Below, piece by piece: positions 22,995 to 35,753 of a stretch of 64,000 nucleotides of DNA; position 1 is the first letter of the stretch; each line of letters starts with the position of its first letter. The translations under genes were made by a program, and so were the position numbers. The stretch lies in the NCBI RefSeq assembly GCF_963678635.1, contig NC_087069.1, positions 18,202,660-18,266,659 on the forward strand, in the 5' to 3' direction. The notes beneath the pieces are model-generated. The model did no database searches. It worked only from the letters and a program-made list of their open reading frames with translations, and was not told the DNA's origin. This DNA comes from Symsagittifera roscoffensis. Lineage: Eukaryota; Xenacoelomorpha; Acoela; Convolutidae.

Positions 22995-25900
22995 GTAAGT
23001 AGAGTAACAATTGAATTTAACTTATTGCAAAAAAAACTTATTCTATTCAAAAAATTATATTATAATTTTGGTTCGCGTCTGGCACCTGAGCTGGGGTGAA
23101 AATGAATGGAACATCGCAATCGATTTATTCAGTTCAGACCAGGAGAAGATCTGAGATTTTCTCGAGGGAGGAGGGAATTTTCATTTTTTATAAATTTAGT
23201 CGAACTATTTTTTCGACCAATTGATTTTCCGATATCTCCCAAGTCACAGTAAAGAAAAGTCGGGATACTGCTTTTGAAAACCAGCAAAAACAAGACGTTT
23301 CAAGGCTTTTTTTTAATCTTTCGCGTTTTTTCGGCGGCGTTTTCCCTAAAAAACTATCATATATAATGCCGCCAAAGACGCCTTTAGAAAAACTTTAGGG
23401 TCGGTCAACAAAAGATGGATGTCCTTAATTAGTACTAAGTGAAGCCACTTTTGAGTCATCAGTGGCTCGAATCTGTCACTCATCCCTCCTTCTTATTTTG
23501 CTACTGTTGCCAGTGATTTTCGGATCATTTTTTAATTTAAAATATAATAAGACTGCTCTGCTCGTATATCAGGGCAAAGCCCTGAAAGTTCGACTTCCAC
23601 TTAATCTATATCGAATAGTTTTTGGAAAACTATCAAAAAACTGTGAAAAACTATAAATTTCGGACAATATCAACGACCAATTATGAAAATTTTGGCCGTA
23701 CTAAAAAAAATACGCTAGAGTTTATTCAATTTGGAACAATTTTGTTGCGCGTGCACAAAACTTTGCAAAAAAAATTGGAGGTAAAATATCTTTTTAAATT
23801 TTATTTTAGTGAGTCGATATATTTAATGGGGTTAAAATAATTTTTAACTTTTATTTCGATTGCCGAAAATTGACTGAAAAAAAATACCACATCGAGCATA
23901 AATATTCCGTTTTCATCGAAAGTTGGAACAAAAATCTAAATTTGATTGTGATAGTTCAGCATAGAGAGTTAGACATAATGTCTGCTTGAGTTGTCAAATC
24001 TGGTAACTTCAAAGACTGCTAGTTTTTTATGCCCTATAAAAGCAAGCCAAGGAAGCAATTTGATCAAAAAAATTCAAATTACAGAAAACTTAAATATAAC
24101 ACATTATAAAATTCAGCTTGAATAAAAAAAGATTCTTCCAAAAATGCAAAACAGTCAGTGGGAGGATATAGAAACTAAATAAAAATATTGTACAAAATTC
24201 ACATAAGCAAGAAAGATGCGTAATCAATCTTTCACAAAAATTCACATAATCAATGCGTATCTGTGAAAAAGTGTTTTCTTTCCGAATTACGATGAACGCA
24301 AAATACGTAAGCACTTGTGTCGTTTCTAATTTTCAAACTACTTTTGGCAATCAAAGGAACAATTTTTAACAACAACTTGTTGTACCCTCAAACTTACAAA
24401 CAAGAAATATTCAAAAAAAATGAAAAACTTTCGATATTTTCTGCAGATTCAAAATCATCCCCACGCACGTCAATGGAACTACAAAATAAGATATCTCACA
24501 TTCATTTGCAAAGTATTAAATAGACCCAATAGCATTTCGAATTAAATAGACCCTATAGCTGTTTACACGTAAATAGCACGAAACAAAGCGCGGTAATTAT
24601 AAGTAGTTCGTCTTTTTGTTCGAAGGTCGGAACAACAAAACGACCAATTAGCATGCCTAATTATTCCGACTTTCGATACGAAAGTAACGGAATATTTGTG
24701 CTCGGGATGGGTTTTTTTTTTCTTCAGACAAATTTCGACTTTTTAACTAGCCATTTTCGACGGAATTTTTTAATATCATTCGAAAGCTATTGTTGTCCTG
24801 AGCTCAAATTTGAAAAGATATTTCACCTGTGATCATTTTTCGTAAAGTTATGGGGGTTTAAAGATTGCCATTTTGGCCAATTTGGGACAATTAACGATAT
24901 ATTTTGCGCTATTAACGCGTAAGCGGAGATTTAATCCGTCTTAAAATCGTTCCAAATTGGTTGAAAGAAGCTTATTTGCCATAATTGATTTGTTACAAGG
25001 AGCTAAATCTATCTTTTTGTACTTTATATGGCGTGTGGGGGGATGATTTTCTTTAAAAATTTTCAAATTTTAGAAAAAAAAATTTTTCATTTTATTTTAT
25101 TACATTCAATTTTTTGATGTTATTACTGCTCCATAAAACCTTAAAAGGCAGTCGGAACATTCAGGGCTTCGCCCTGATACGAGCAGTCTTGTTTGATTTT
25201 GGAACAACTTTTGTGCGGCCTTATGCGTCGTGTTACGCTTTCAGCAATATTTGAGCGGTCACTTTGCATTATGTTCTTTGCACTCCAATCATTTATATTC
25301 CTCACTTTCTTCGAAAGACAAAAAAATATATAAAAAAATATTTTCGTGAAACTCGATTTGTTTTTTTTGATAAAACAGCGTAACAACTAAAACTTTTAGC
25401 ATACTCCTTTCAATTTTTTTATGAATAAATGCCAATTTACTCTAAGTTCTACGAATAGTCTTCCTTTAATTTTTTCAATCCATGAATCAGTTTCAGACGA
25501 ATTTGATCTAACAATCTTTCAAATTGTAATAAAGAAGAAATTTTAAGCAAACTCGAAATTCAACTGGGAGTTCTGCGGTTCTTGAAACCGTTTTGAGTTC
25601 TCCAATGTCTTATTATCAGCAGTTTTTGATAGAAATTTTAATTGGAATTTTCCAAATCACTTGATTGGTTGTGTCAAGTTCAAATTGGACGGGAAAAGGA
25701 ACGCAAAATGCTCATCTGTCATTTTATTATCAACTCTATGGATGACACATGCGATTCAACAACCCAGTCTTGCTAACTAAACATACTTGTTCATTTAGAC
25801 TAAAGCTTAATCTGTGTAAATATTTTTTATGAGAGGCGAAAAAATCGTGACATAAAACTTGATTTTTTTTCTAAAATAATTTAAGATATTTTTTATACCG

Positions 25901-28900
25901 TAAAGATCATAGCAGTAAGCTGATTTGAGATGGTGATAATATATTATAGTAATTTTGAGTTTTTTCAAAAATTATCGCCCATGCAAAATGTTCTATTTTT
26001 TCGAGTGTTTAAAAAGAATTTTGTGTTTTCTATGAAGTGTTAAGCATATAGTTTTTGAATACTCTTTAAGTAGTCGGCGATGATGCGTTGATTAATGCAG
26101 CGAGCCATAATTTTTATGCTGAGCGAAACCGTATGTTAAACGGTATTTTCCCACTTAATTCTTTTGGACCCATATGTAAACTCTTTTGACAGGGCATTTG
26201 AGCCGATTCAGATCCCCAGAGAGTTATAAACCAACTAGAGATAACAAGTTAATCTGCTCTATTCAGCCTAAAAGCCCGAAATAGTACCGGCCACATTTTT
26301 GCCCGCCAGCCATTTTTACTTAGATGAAGACGGTCTTAATTGATCCAGCTTTTTTCTGGAGAATTGAATCGAAGCTTAAATACACATCATAGCATGCGTG
26401 CACATTTAATTTATCGTTCTTTTGATGTCGGTGTTTGTTTACCTTGACTTTGTTGTTTTTTCCTCCATAAAGCGTTCTTTGTGGTTGTCTGATAGATTAA
26501 AAACGCCTTCCTGTTTTTGAAATATTCAAGTGCGATTACAAAGAGTTTGAAATACGTCGACTAAACAGTTGTATATGAAAGGAAGCCAATATAGAAGCGT
26601 GTCTTCTGTAATTGTTGATGGCATGTGGATAATGTCTTTGAAATGTGACCTTTGATTATTTTCTCTTCTTCAAGCTTCAAATGGAAGGTTGAATGCTGTT
26701 TTACAGCAAATGGGAATTGTCTTAAGTATCTGGAGGGTTGTTTCAGGGCATCCAATTTGCAGGCGAAACTTAACATGATGCTGAAGTTGAAAAAAATCAT
26801 CACAGAAAGTCACTGCTAGAACAGTTGAAAAGCTTAAATGAAGGCGAAAATTGGAACTTAAGTTTGCTTTCATTCAAACAATTTTTGCTTTCATCCAGAT
26901 TTTGTTTATGAATTAATAAACTCATTCAAGTCAACATATTAATTCGCATCACACCAAAATAGATATCGGTTGTTTCGCAATATCGTGAAAAAACTATCAA
27001 TGATCATCAGGGTTGAAATTACATGGCAAAACTCAAATGAACTGCTTTTGTTGCTGTGCTTTAATACATGTTAGCAGTAGCGGGTTTAAGTTGGATGTGG
27101 GGGGGGGGGGGGGTGATGGGCACGTTCTTTTTTTCAGATATTCGACCCCCTGCCGACCCAAAAGGCCCCCTTGATACAGTTTGGAGATATCGATTTTTGG
27201 CTGACTAACCCTATAACTTGTCTAAATGTGCCTCCGGTGCCAATACAGATTAATTTTGAGGAGAAGCGCGCTAAAATTTTCTAAATAGTGGCTAAAAACG
27301 CTTTTTTGCCCTGTTTTTTTTAATCAAAATTCTGCTCACGACGCAGAAAATTTGGTCAAAATACGAAAGATCTACCGATAGTTGAAGTTATGCTCAAACA
27401 CTTTATTGTTCCGACTTTCGATACGAAACTAACGGAATATTTGTGCTCGGGGTGGGTTTTTTTTTTCTTCAGACCAATTTCGACTTTTTAACTAGCCATT
27501 TTTGACGGAATTTTTTTTTATCATTCAAAAGGTATTGTTGTCCTGAGCTTAAATTTGAAAAGATATTTCACCTGTGATCATTTTTTGTAAAGCTATGAGG
27601 GTTTAAAGATTGCCATTTTGGCCATTTTGACCAATTTGAGACAATTAACGCGCGATATAATTCGCGCTATTAACGCGTAAGCGGAGATTTAATCCGTCTT
27701 AGAAATCGTTCCAAATTGGTTGAACGAAGCTTATTTGCCATATTTGATTTATTACAAGGAACGAAATCTATCCTTTTGTACTTTATATGGCGTGTGGGGG
27801 GATGACTTTTATTTTAAAAATTTCAAATTTAAAAAAAAAATTCATTTTGTTTTATTACTTCTAATTTTTTAATGTTATTACTGCTCCATAAACCTTAATA
27901 AGCAGTCGGAACATTTAGGGCTTCGCCCTGATACGAGCAGTCTTGTTAGTGTTTTGTTCTGTTTCAATAGCGTTAATTGCGGATTATTGTCACATTTTCG
28001 CGTTAAATTGACAAAAATTATGGCTTAGATAATTAGATGATTTCTGAGGCTCAATTTCAACGATTTTGGGTCAGTTTCCCTTGTTATCTGGAAACGAGTT
28101 CAGTGTATCATTAGCACTTTCTGGTCCTAATCGTGAATCGATTTAAACATCAAATAATTAACTAGAAGTGTTAATTTTGGGACAAAACGGCATAGGACAA
28201 GTTGTCATATGGGGCAAGTTGGCATAGGACCAGTTGTCCTGGGGCAAATAGTCCTGACACCGATGAGGCAATTGTGAAGTGAAAAGCAAGACTTTGCACA
28301 CATGGAAAACAAAAGAAAGAGCTCAACGTTAATTCGGGCAAGCTGTTTTTTTTTCAGATTTTTTGGTAAAATAAAGCTTGAGTCTCATCTTCGCATGATA
28401 TTTTATTCTTTCCTACTTAATTGAATAAAACAAGTTTCTTTGTCTGAAAAATGTTCATTTGACAATTATAACATTAGATTTACAGAAATTTTATATGGTA
28501 AAATCCTCGAGGAATTGAGCCAAAACACGTAAATTTCCAGACCAGTTCTTCTTAAGACTAAAAAAGATTTCGAATTAATATTTACGCATGCATCAAATGG
28601 CTGCAAAGCATTTAATGTGATCTAACTTTTGATCATTGTTGAGTTTATTTTGCAGCAAAAAAATGTATAGAAAAACGTCAGCGTAAATTTTTTTTCACAA
28701 TTTGTGAGAGTGGTCGGAACAAAGAAGTAAAATTTTGCCAAATATGTACTTATCAAAATGAGTTTTCAAAGTTAAAAAAAAAATAACGAGAAAACCAATT
28801 AGATGAATTAAAGAACAATTGGTTTTTTAAAGTTGCAATTACAGTCTGAAATCTTTAATTTTTTGTTCCGACTTTCGATACGAAAGTAACGGAATATTTG

Positions 28901-31900
28901 TGCTCGGGGTGGGTTTTTTTTTTCTTCAGACAAATTTCGACTTTTCAACTAGCCATTTTTGACTAGTCATTTATATCATTCAAAAGCCATTGTTCTCTTG
29001 AGCTTAAATTTGAAAAGATATTTCACCTGTGATTATTTTGCGTAATGTTATGAGGGTTTAAAGATTGCCATTTTGGCCAATTTGGGACAATTAACGCGCG
29101 ATATATGTCGCGCTATTAACGCGTAAGCGGAGATTAAATCCTTCTTAGAAATCATTCCAAATTGGTTGAAAGAAGCTTACTTGCCATCATTGATTTGTTA
29201 CAAGGAGCAAAATCTATTCTTTTGTAGTTTATATGGCTTGTGGGGGGATGATTTTCACAAAAAAATTTCAAATTTTGGAAAAATTTTTTTTTTCATTTTT
29301 TAATAACATTTTCTTTTTTAATGTTAAAACTGCTCCATAAACCTTAAAAGGCAGTCGGAACATTCAGGGCTTCGCCCTGATACGAGCAGTCTTGTTTAAT
29401 TTTCAATTCGAAAAACTAGTTTTTTTTATTCGTTTTCAGGTTTTTTTTTTTGATAACACGATAGGTAATATCTTTTTTGCATCAATAACAAATTTTTTTC
29501 TGCTAATGTTTTTATAAATAAATTTAATATTTTCCTATTAATATTAAAAAATTCCTTTCGTTTCTTAGGTAGGCGGTACTTCGGTAACGTTGTAGTTCTA
29601 ACAATAGTCAAAGCTAGATTCCACTGTGGTAGAAAAAATCCTCCTTCCAAATAAGTTTTCCAGAATTGTAATAGCTGTTTCTCTCTTTCCAGGTGCAGTA
29701 CTTCGGGGACATCAGAGTAGGCAGCCCCCCTCAGAACTTCACAGTGGTGTTCGACACTGGCTCCTCCGACATCTGGGTGCCCTCGATGGCCTCCCCCGTC
29801 TCCTGTCTGGAGTGCAAGATGCACTCCCAGTTCAACCGGATGAACTCATCCACTTACAGATGGGGAGGAAGCAAGGTCAGTTGAACAGGGTCACAATTAT
29901 AACCCCTTTCTAACCCTTCTACTTGAGTAGAACCTGTTCAAGAGTAACCCACCATTGTTTTCAGCTTTTTTGTCATTAATAAGAGTAGTACAAAGTAAAT
30001 TATGGCATGTGTTCGATTAGAATAGGCTATAATGTCGGAGAGGAACATTCGGACAGAATGAGCATTCGGAACATTCGGAGCAAAGGAACAATCGGAGAGA
30101 ATGAGGTGGTTTTGATTATTATGGTAAACGGAACAGCGGGCTTACTCTATGTGGGACAATACATATCTAATCCTAGTATCCGATTTCAAAGTTTCTTAAA
30201 TCATTTAGCCACTCAAACCACTCGACTATTTGATTGATCATGTCTCAAAGACACTTCGAGATTATTTGGTGTGCTGCATAAACAAATTAAAATTTTTAAA
30301 TTCGAAAACTGAACCAGCTTGAGATCTTTTCGATTGAGATCTTGTGATCTTTTCCCAACCCTTGTAAGATTAAAGAAAAATGTAATTTAAAAATTATTTA
30401 TACGGTAATTTGAAAAATGATCAAGGTAAACTGACGAAGAAATGTGTTCATATATTTAAATTGGCACTTTTTTGCAGGTTTGATCATAACGTGTTATTTA
30501 AAACATACTTTCATGAGTCGCATTTTAAAAAATATTAAAAACTTGAAACTGGAAAAGAGCGTCAAAGCAATTGGCTTGGCAATTTTTGAGACGTGAAAAA
30601 AAATCTTTTCTCACTTTTCGAATCTTTACGTTGTATAATCATGAGAGTTTTTTAGATTGTTTTTTTTTATCGTAGTAATTTTCAATTCAAACTTTCAGAA
30701 AATAGTTTTTGAATATAGAACTGTGTTTATAACTGCAAAAACAAGTTCGAATCAGACTGATGTTGAAAATTGCAGATTCCTGCACGCCAAATTAAGACAG
30801 ACTATTCTGGTTGACCTCACGCGAAAAAAAGCTTGTCATACAATTCCAAAATAAAAATGATTAACATTCGATTTTATACATGGAGTGCGTAGAAACAAGT
30901 TTATCATACAATTTCCATATATTAGAAATGTATGATGAACGATTTTTAACTTTCCGAAGATAAACTATTTTTAACTTGGACATTTTTCGAAAAAAATGCA
31001 CGCAAAACTTTAATAATTTTGTCTATACTGTAGTCCAGGCTCAGTTTTATATAAAAAAAAATTGACTACGAAATATTGTACAAGTCCAAAATTGAAATAT
31101 TTAATGCTTTATTATCGTAACATTTACTTCAGTTTGTCAAAAAGAATCATGCCACGATTTTTCTTAGACAATTAGCATTTTTGTCTAAAAATTTTTTTGC
31201 CAATTAGAAAAATTACAAGTTTTTATTCGTTATTTTTAAGCATTTGATTCAATTATGACTTATTATCTCATGCAAAACTACACAAGTAAAAATATATATG
31301 AGACATTTTATGTGAAACAGGGTTTTTTGTTTTAGAAAACCCTCGGTTTTGTGTTTTTGGGCAAAAGACAAAAATATTTGGTGAAAGTCGAAAACAAAAA
31401 ATTCGATTCAAAAGAAAATACTTTTCATATAACAAAAACTGAAAAGCATTTTCAGTCAACTTGGGTAAATGGAGCAATTTATAGTGGATTCTAAAACACC
31501 ATGTTTTTTGTGTACTTTTCAAGATTCAAGCAAGATGCAATTTAGTCTAAGTTCTGCGCAAATTATTGAAAACATGTTAAAGGTTACCATATTTTCTTGA
31601 ACTACAAAACTGTGTTGCGAATACAATTAACAAGCCTGCTCAAGTCATTTGGAATATAATTAGGTTTTTTTATTTCGTTTTTTTTTTTTTCGTTTTACTC
31701 CCCCACACTATGTTAAGTATAATTTGATATGTTTTGCTTCTGCTACATGACCAAACAAAACAGTCCAATTCAGAGTTTTTCCCCCTTAAGCTTTTATAGG
31801 ACGGAATTTATCGCACGTTAATTATTGCACTTTTGATCAATTTGACTTTTTTCATACCCTATACGCCTACATAAAACAATAGCCTGTAAAAAAAACCTTT

Positions 31901-34900
31901 TTTCCCACTTTCAAACGAAGGTGCGCATTTATTGTGTTCGGGTGCTTCATTTTGTTCATACAAGTATCGGTTTTTACTCGGCTTTTTCGGCTTTTTGGTC
32001 ACTTTCGGCAGAATTTTTGATACCACCTGAAAAATGATGTTTTTCAAAAGTCAGAATTAAAAAAAATTTCCACGGTGTTTTGTTCAAAAGTTGTAAGGAG
32101 TGGATTCAACAAAAATTATTCATACTGGCATTATTGTTCCAACTTTTGTAACGAACGTAACGGAATATTTGTGCTCGGGATGGGTTTTTTTTCTTCAGAC
32201 AAATTTCGACTTTTTACCTAGCGATTTTTGACAGAGTTTTTTTTATATCATTCGAAGGCTATTGTTGTCCTGAGCTTACATTTTAGAAGATATTTTACCT
32301 GTGATAATTTTTCAAATAGTTATTGGGGTTTACAGACTGAAATTTTGGCCAATTTGGGACAATTAACGCGCCATATATTTCGCGCTTTTAAAGCGTAAGC
32401 GGAGATTTAATCCTCTCAGAAATTGTTTCAAATTGGTTCATGGAAGCTTATATGCCGTAAATGATTTGTTAATAGGAGCAACATCTATTACTATGTACTT
32501 AATGTGGCGTGGGGGTATGTTTTTACAGAAAACCTTAATTTTTTAAGTTTATTTTTATTTATTACATTTAAATGTTTCATGTTATTACTGCTCCATAGAC
32601 CTATAAAAGCAGTCGGAACATTCAGGGCTTCGCCCTGATACGAGCAGTCTTGTTATCATTTATCATATGATATAATTTGTCCTATTAATGCGTAAGCTCA
32701 AAATGAATCATAGCAAATTGAATTGAAAAAAAAAAAAAACAGTACACTCATTTTTTCCCGCAAACAAAGCATATTACAGTGTATTTTGCATGGTGTGTGT
32801 TGGTGGATAAAGCCCATTCATCTGAAATGCCAAAATTTTAAATGCAACTATTTGTTCTCAAAATGCAGGGGATTGGGTGCTTTTTTTTTAGAAAAAACAA
32901 TAACGAGCTGGCGTTTGACAGTCAGTTCAAAAAACTTCAAAAAAAACATGAGAATTGTTTATGGCTGAAAATTCAAATTGCTTGGGCGTTGCTTCGTTGT
33001 ACCTTTTAAGGGGAATTACTCATGAGAAAACTGTGATTTCTTCGCAAAAACACGAGACATTATTTTATAGGGTATTTGCACAGCAACCAGTAACTTTTTG
33101 TGTTCGGTAATATTAATACATTTTTTTCAAGTATTCAAAACTTATACCACTTGCGCTCATGTTTGTTATACTTTGCTATAGGCCAACTCAAAAATTTTCT
33201 ATAAATCAGCTCTGTTTCTTGCATATAATGAGTGTCATCGGTTGCTTGTTCCATTTCAGGTCCAGATCCAGTATGTCCAAGGTATCATCCGGGGTTTCCT
33301 CAGTCAAGATAAAGTGTGTGTGGGCCAAGTGTGTGTGAACAGACAGCCATTTGTAGAGACATTGAGGTATTTTCTTATTATTTGAATCAAACAATAGTAA
33401 GATTTTTCTTTTTTCATAATTTTTGTCAATGGTCCGACTTCTGAAATTGGGAAGAAAGTTATGTTCTTTTTTGAAATTTTAATCTTGAAAAATCTAAATC
33501 CAAAAAAAAGTCTTGAAGGAAAAAGTGTAGATAGAGATTTTCTTGTTTAGAAAAAGAAAACTTTCTTTGTGACCTCAAAGTTCTTATATATTTTCTCATA
33601 CGTTCCATACATTTGTTTAAGCAAGAAAACTCCATGACTACCATTTTCCCTATTACGGAGTTGTAAAACTAGCATTTTTGGTGTATTGAGTTCAAACCGG
33701 GTCAATGATAACAATTAGCGTATAAAAAACCATTGGTCTTTGACAAATCCCTGTTGAAGTTATGGCCTGTGTTTTTTGAAGTATCACAAACATGAATGAC
33801 AATGAGTTCGACGGGGTGTTCGGTCTGGCCTTTCCCTCGCTGGCAGCCAATCACGGGGACACCTGGATCCTGAAGGCCTACAAGAGTGGAGTCATCGACA
33901 GACCAGTTTTCGCATTCTACCTCAACGAGTAAATACCACCTTACCCAACCCCCCCCCCCTTCTCTCCTCTCGCCTCAATTTTTGATACCCAATTGCTTCT
34001 CAAAATTCCCCTCCACCCCCGCGACTTTAAATCATAAAATTTTGCCACTCGGTTGTTCTAAAGACTCCTAAAAAGCCCTAATTTAATATCGGCAGGATAT
34101 GTGAGCACCCAGCAAGTACGGCGCGAAAAATTTTGTCAAATTTTTGTGTGCCTTGAACTTCTGCGAGAGCTCGGATGGCAAATATGAGACAAAATGAATG
34201 AAATGTCCAAACAAAGTTTTTGCACAACAGTTTTCGAAATAAACTGATGCTAATGCTTACATTAGTTCCAATTTTCACAATTTTTAAACTATATTTTGTG
34301 CGCTTTAATTAGCTTTGCCCTGGGTGTGCGTGAGAACAGTCAGTTGGTGATCGGGGGCAGTGACCCCTCCCTCTACAAACCCCCCTTCACACGCCTGCCT
34401 GTGACGTCATTCGCCTTCTGGCAGATCAACATGGACAGCGCCAGGTACGAATTTATTGTGAAAATTATTGTTATTGTCATTATAATTCTAGTGGCGTGCG
34501 CAAAAATTAAATATAAAAAAGAAAAACAGAAAGTTTTGTGAAATGTTCTCAAAATAAAGTAAATGTACCGGAAATTTAGAAAAAAAAGAATTTAAACAAA
34601 TCCAGCTGCAGATTAAAATATTCACCATAATACTTTGCCGACTCTGATGTACTCTAAACTTAATTTTAACTTTTTGATTAGTTGTTCGAAGCATGCTATT
34701 AGTATGTTGTTAATTTTTTAATTATTTCACATCATACATTAAATTTACCGTCCCAATGTGTCCTTTTACTTCTAGGGTGGGCGAATTCGACTCTGAGAAG
34801 GCGAGGGCGAGGGGCAAGAGTCTGTGTGAGTTGGGCTGCTATGCCGTGTTAGACAGTGGCACTAGTCTCATAGTCGGTCCCCCCAATGACGTCATGAAAC

Positions 34901-35537
34901 TAGTAGACGCCATTGGAGCACAGACCACTAGTGAGTCAATTTGTTTCTTAAGAATACCAAAAGAAATATTGTTTTTTAGTTCCATTTTTTCAAAATTTCA
35001 AATACTAAATTAAAATAGTTGACTACAAAAAATTACATTTTAAGTGATACTATTGTTTCCAAAATCATATGAAACTGAAGTTTTCTCTTCAAATTTTTAT
35101 GTGAGATCCAAAAGATAATGATATTTATTCATTTCGAATGATCTCAGTCCAATAATTTACGCCATTCTCAAAAAAAGGATTAGCGTTCCAATGTTTGATG
35201 CAAAACAGAAAACACTCAAAAACTATGTTTTTTCTTGCTTCCAGACGAATACGGCATTTACTCTATGGAATGCAGTCGCAAACACTCCTCAGAAGACCAC
35301 CCAGAACACAACGTCGTGTTCGTGTTCAAGGGACGTGAGTTCATCCTAGAACCTAAAGATTACATAATCGAGTACAACAACGAATGCATGTTGGGATTCA
35401 GCGTCATCCCAGCCACTGCTTCTCTGGGAGAACCCTGGATACTGGGGGATGTGTTCATGAGGAAGTTCTATACTGAGTTCGACCTGGGAAAGATGCAGAT
35501 ATCTCTGGCTGAAGCAAAAGTAGATGAAGCGAAATAA
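22686..35537 (+). CDS. Secreted aspartic protease, cathepsin D-like (whole gene, seven exons)
   Basis: Joining 22686-22994, 29693-29875, 33260-33366, 33782-33928, 34313-34444, 34776-34930 and 35245-35537 gives about 441 codons in one frame with intron phases 0,0,2,2,2,1. The order is signal peptide, propeptide, N-lobe with [14 protein letters not shown], flap, C-lobe with [13 protein letters not shown], and C-terminal [16 protein letters not shown], the canonical pepsin-family (A1) layout and about the usual length. Family role: acid proteolysis in lysosomes, the gut or secretions by two catalytic aspartates. Cysteine pairs typical of cathepsin D are present. Odd points: the flap reads YVQGIIRG instead of YGSG-S-SG, and the second motif is DSG, which is tolerated in the family (for example BACE). 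An AATAAA overlaps the stop at 35536-35541. Confidence 0.92.
23549..23930 (-). mobile_element. Helentron-like element family A, diverged reverse copy
   Basis: It starts with AAGACTGCTCTGCTCGTAT then CAGGGCAAAGCCCTG, the complement of the family 3' hairpin region. It ends near 23930 with CGAAAGTTGGAACA, the complement of the family 5' end. It is the most eroded of the two-ended copies. Confidence 0.7.
24664..25193 (+). mobile_element. Helentron-like element family A, full copy
   Basis: The 5' end TTCCGACTTTCGATACGAAAG forms a small hairpin. It is followed by GGAATATTTGTGCTCGG, GATATTTCACCTGTGATC, an ATTAACGCGTAAGCGGAG core and GGCGTGTGGGGGG. The 3' part has GCAGTCGGAACA (inverse of TGTTCCGAC at the 5' end) and the hairpin CAGGGCTTCGCCCTG, then ATACGAGCAGTCTTG. 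No ORF. Immediately upstream, GTCGGAACAACAAAACG may be the remains of a second copy. Confidence 0.8.
27406..27947 (+). mobile_element. Helentron-like element family A, full copy
   Basis: Same order of parts as the copy at 24664. Begins TTGTTCCGACTTTCG and ends GAGCAGTCTTGTT, flanked by TTA on both sides. The core reads ATTAACGCGTAAGCGGAG. Confidence 0.85.
28863..29394 (+). mobile_element. Helentron-like element family A, full copy
   Basis: All family parts are present. The nine-base flank TTTAATTTT occurs directly before (28854-28862) and after (29395-29403) the element. This could be a target duplication, but it is weak evidence in such AT-rich DNA. Confidence 0.85.
29693..29875 (+). CDS. 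Aspartic protease exon 2: N-lobe with first catalytic motif
   Basis: 61 codons, phase 0 at both ends, acceptor TTTCCAG and donor AAG/GTCAGT. It encodes [20 protein letters not shown], then [11 protein letters not shown] with the first catalytic aspartate, a disulphide pair in SCLECKMH, and an N-glycosylation site NSST. The match to cathepsin D ([20 protein letters not shown]) is very close. Confidence 0.95.
29876..33259 (+). other. Aspartic protease intron 2
   Basis: A 3.4-kb AT-rich intron. It contains one family A element and, at about 30808-30960, a partial sequence (GCTTGTCATACAATTCC and ATCATACAATTTCC) like the interior of the CCCGGGTTGAC elements. Nothing else is recognised. Confidence 0.75.
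32134..32653 (+). mobile_element. Helentron-like element family A, diverged full copy
   Basis: Begins TTGTTCCAACTTTTGTAACG. It has the family core (ATTAACGCGCC, GCGTAAGCGGAG) and ends CAGGGCTTCGCCCTGATACG then AGCAGTCTTG. TTAT lies outside both ends. Confidence 0.8.
33260..33366 (+). CDS. Aspartic protease exon 3: flap region
   Basis: 107 bp, phase 0 to phase 2, acceptor CCATTTCAG and donor GAG/GTATTT. It encodes [20 protein letters not shown] and [15 protein letters not shown]. The position matches FDIHYGSGSLSGYLSQDTV of cathepsin D. The flap tyrosine is kept, but the following residues depart strongly from the family, and two cysteines six residues apart (KVCVGQVCV) are unusual here. Confidence 0.9.
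33782..33928 (+). CDS. Aspartic protease exon 4: end of N-lobe
   Basis: 147 bp, phase 2 to phase 2; donor GA/GTAAAT, acceptor TTTTTTGAAG. It encodes [20 protein letters not shown] and [20 protein letters not shown], matching FDGILGMAYP and NIFSFYL of the family. Confidence 0.93.
34313..34444 (+). CDS. Aspartic protease exon 5: start of C-lobe
   Basis: 132 bp, phase 2 to phase 2; acceptor TTTAATTAG, donor CAG/GTACGA. It encodes [20 protein letters not shown] and [11 protein letters not shown], equivalent to ELMLGGTDSKYYKG and YWQVHLD. Confidence 0.93.
34776..34930 (+). CDS. Aspartic protease exon 6: second catalytic motif
   Basis: 155 bp, phase 2 to phase 1; acceptor TTACTTCTAG, donor CTA/GTGAGT. 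It encodes [20 protein letters not shown], with the C-lobe disulphide CELGC and the second catalytic aspartate in DSGTS. Confidence 0.94.
35245..35537 (+). CDS. Aspartic protease exon 7: C-terminus and stop
   Basis: 293 bp from acceptor TTGCTTCCAG to TAA. It encodes [13 protein letters not shown], the cysteine partner in [10 protein letters not shown] and the C-terminal hydrophobic motif [19 protein letters not shown], ending in the acidic and lysine-rich AEAKVDEAK. No membrane anchor is present. Confidence 0.95.
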
Positions 35538-35541
35538 TAAA
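35536..35541 (+). terminator. Polyadenylation signal of the protease gene
   Basis: AATAAA overlaps the stop codon by two bases, which would give a very short 3' untranslated region. Later AATAAT-like sequences near 35667 are alternatives. Confidence 0.4.
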
Positions 35542-35753
35542 AAGCCTATATCTTGCCTTTCTGAAGTGACTTTTTCTGAAGTTTACATGAACTGAAGAGA
35601 ATTTGTTGATTTATTGTACTTCATTCTTCGACCATTGGTCTAGTGCCTTTTATCAAAAGCAACAAAATAATATAAGAGCTTAAAACAAATATAATTTCTG
35701 TTCTAATCTATAAGTTTTCAACTAAAAGAAAAGGGATTTCCAGCAATCATCGT

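Larger units (their letters stand above)
22995..29692 (+). other. Aspartic protease intron 1
   Basis: A 6.7-kb intron with GTAAGT donor and TTTCCAG acceptor. It carries four copies of Helentron-like family A, one of them in reverse. There is a run of 15 or so G at about 27099-27113. At 28179-28262 lies a low-complexity segment of GGACAAGTTGTC/GGGGCAA phrases. The stretch 25200-27400 shows nothing else I can name. Confidence 0.8.

Noticed and set aside
28179-28262. GGACAAGTTGTC phrases as a regulatory site cluster
   Set aside because: It looks like a low-complexity genomic repeat in an intron; no evidence for regulation.
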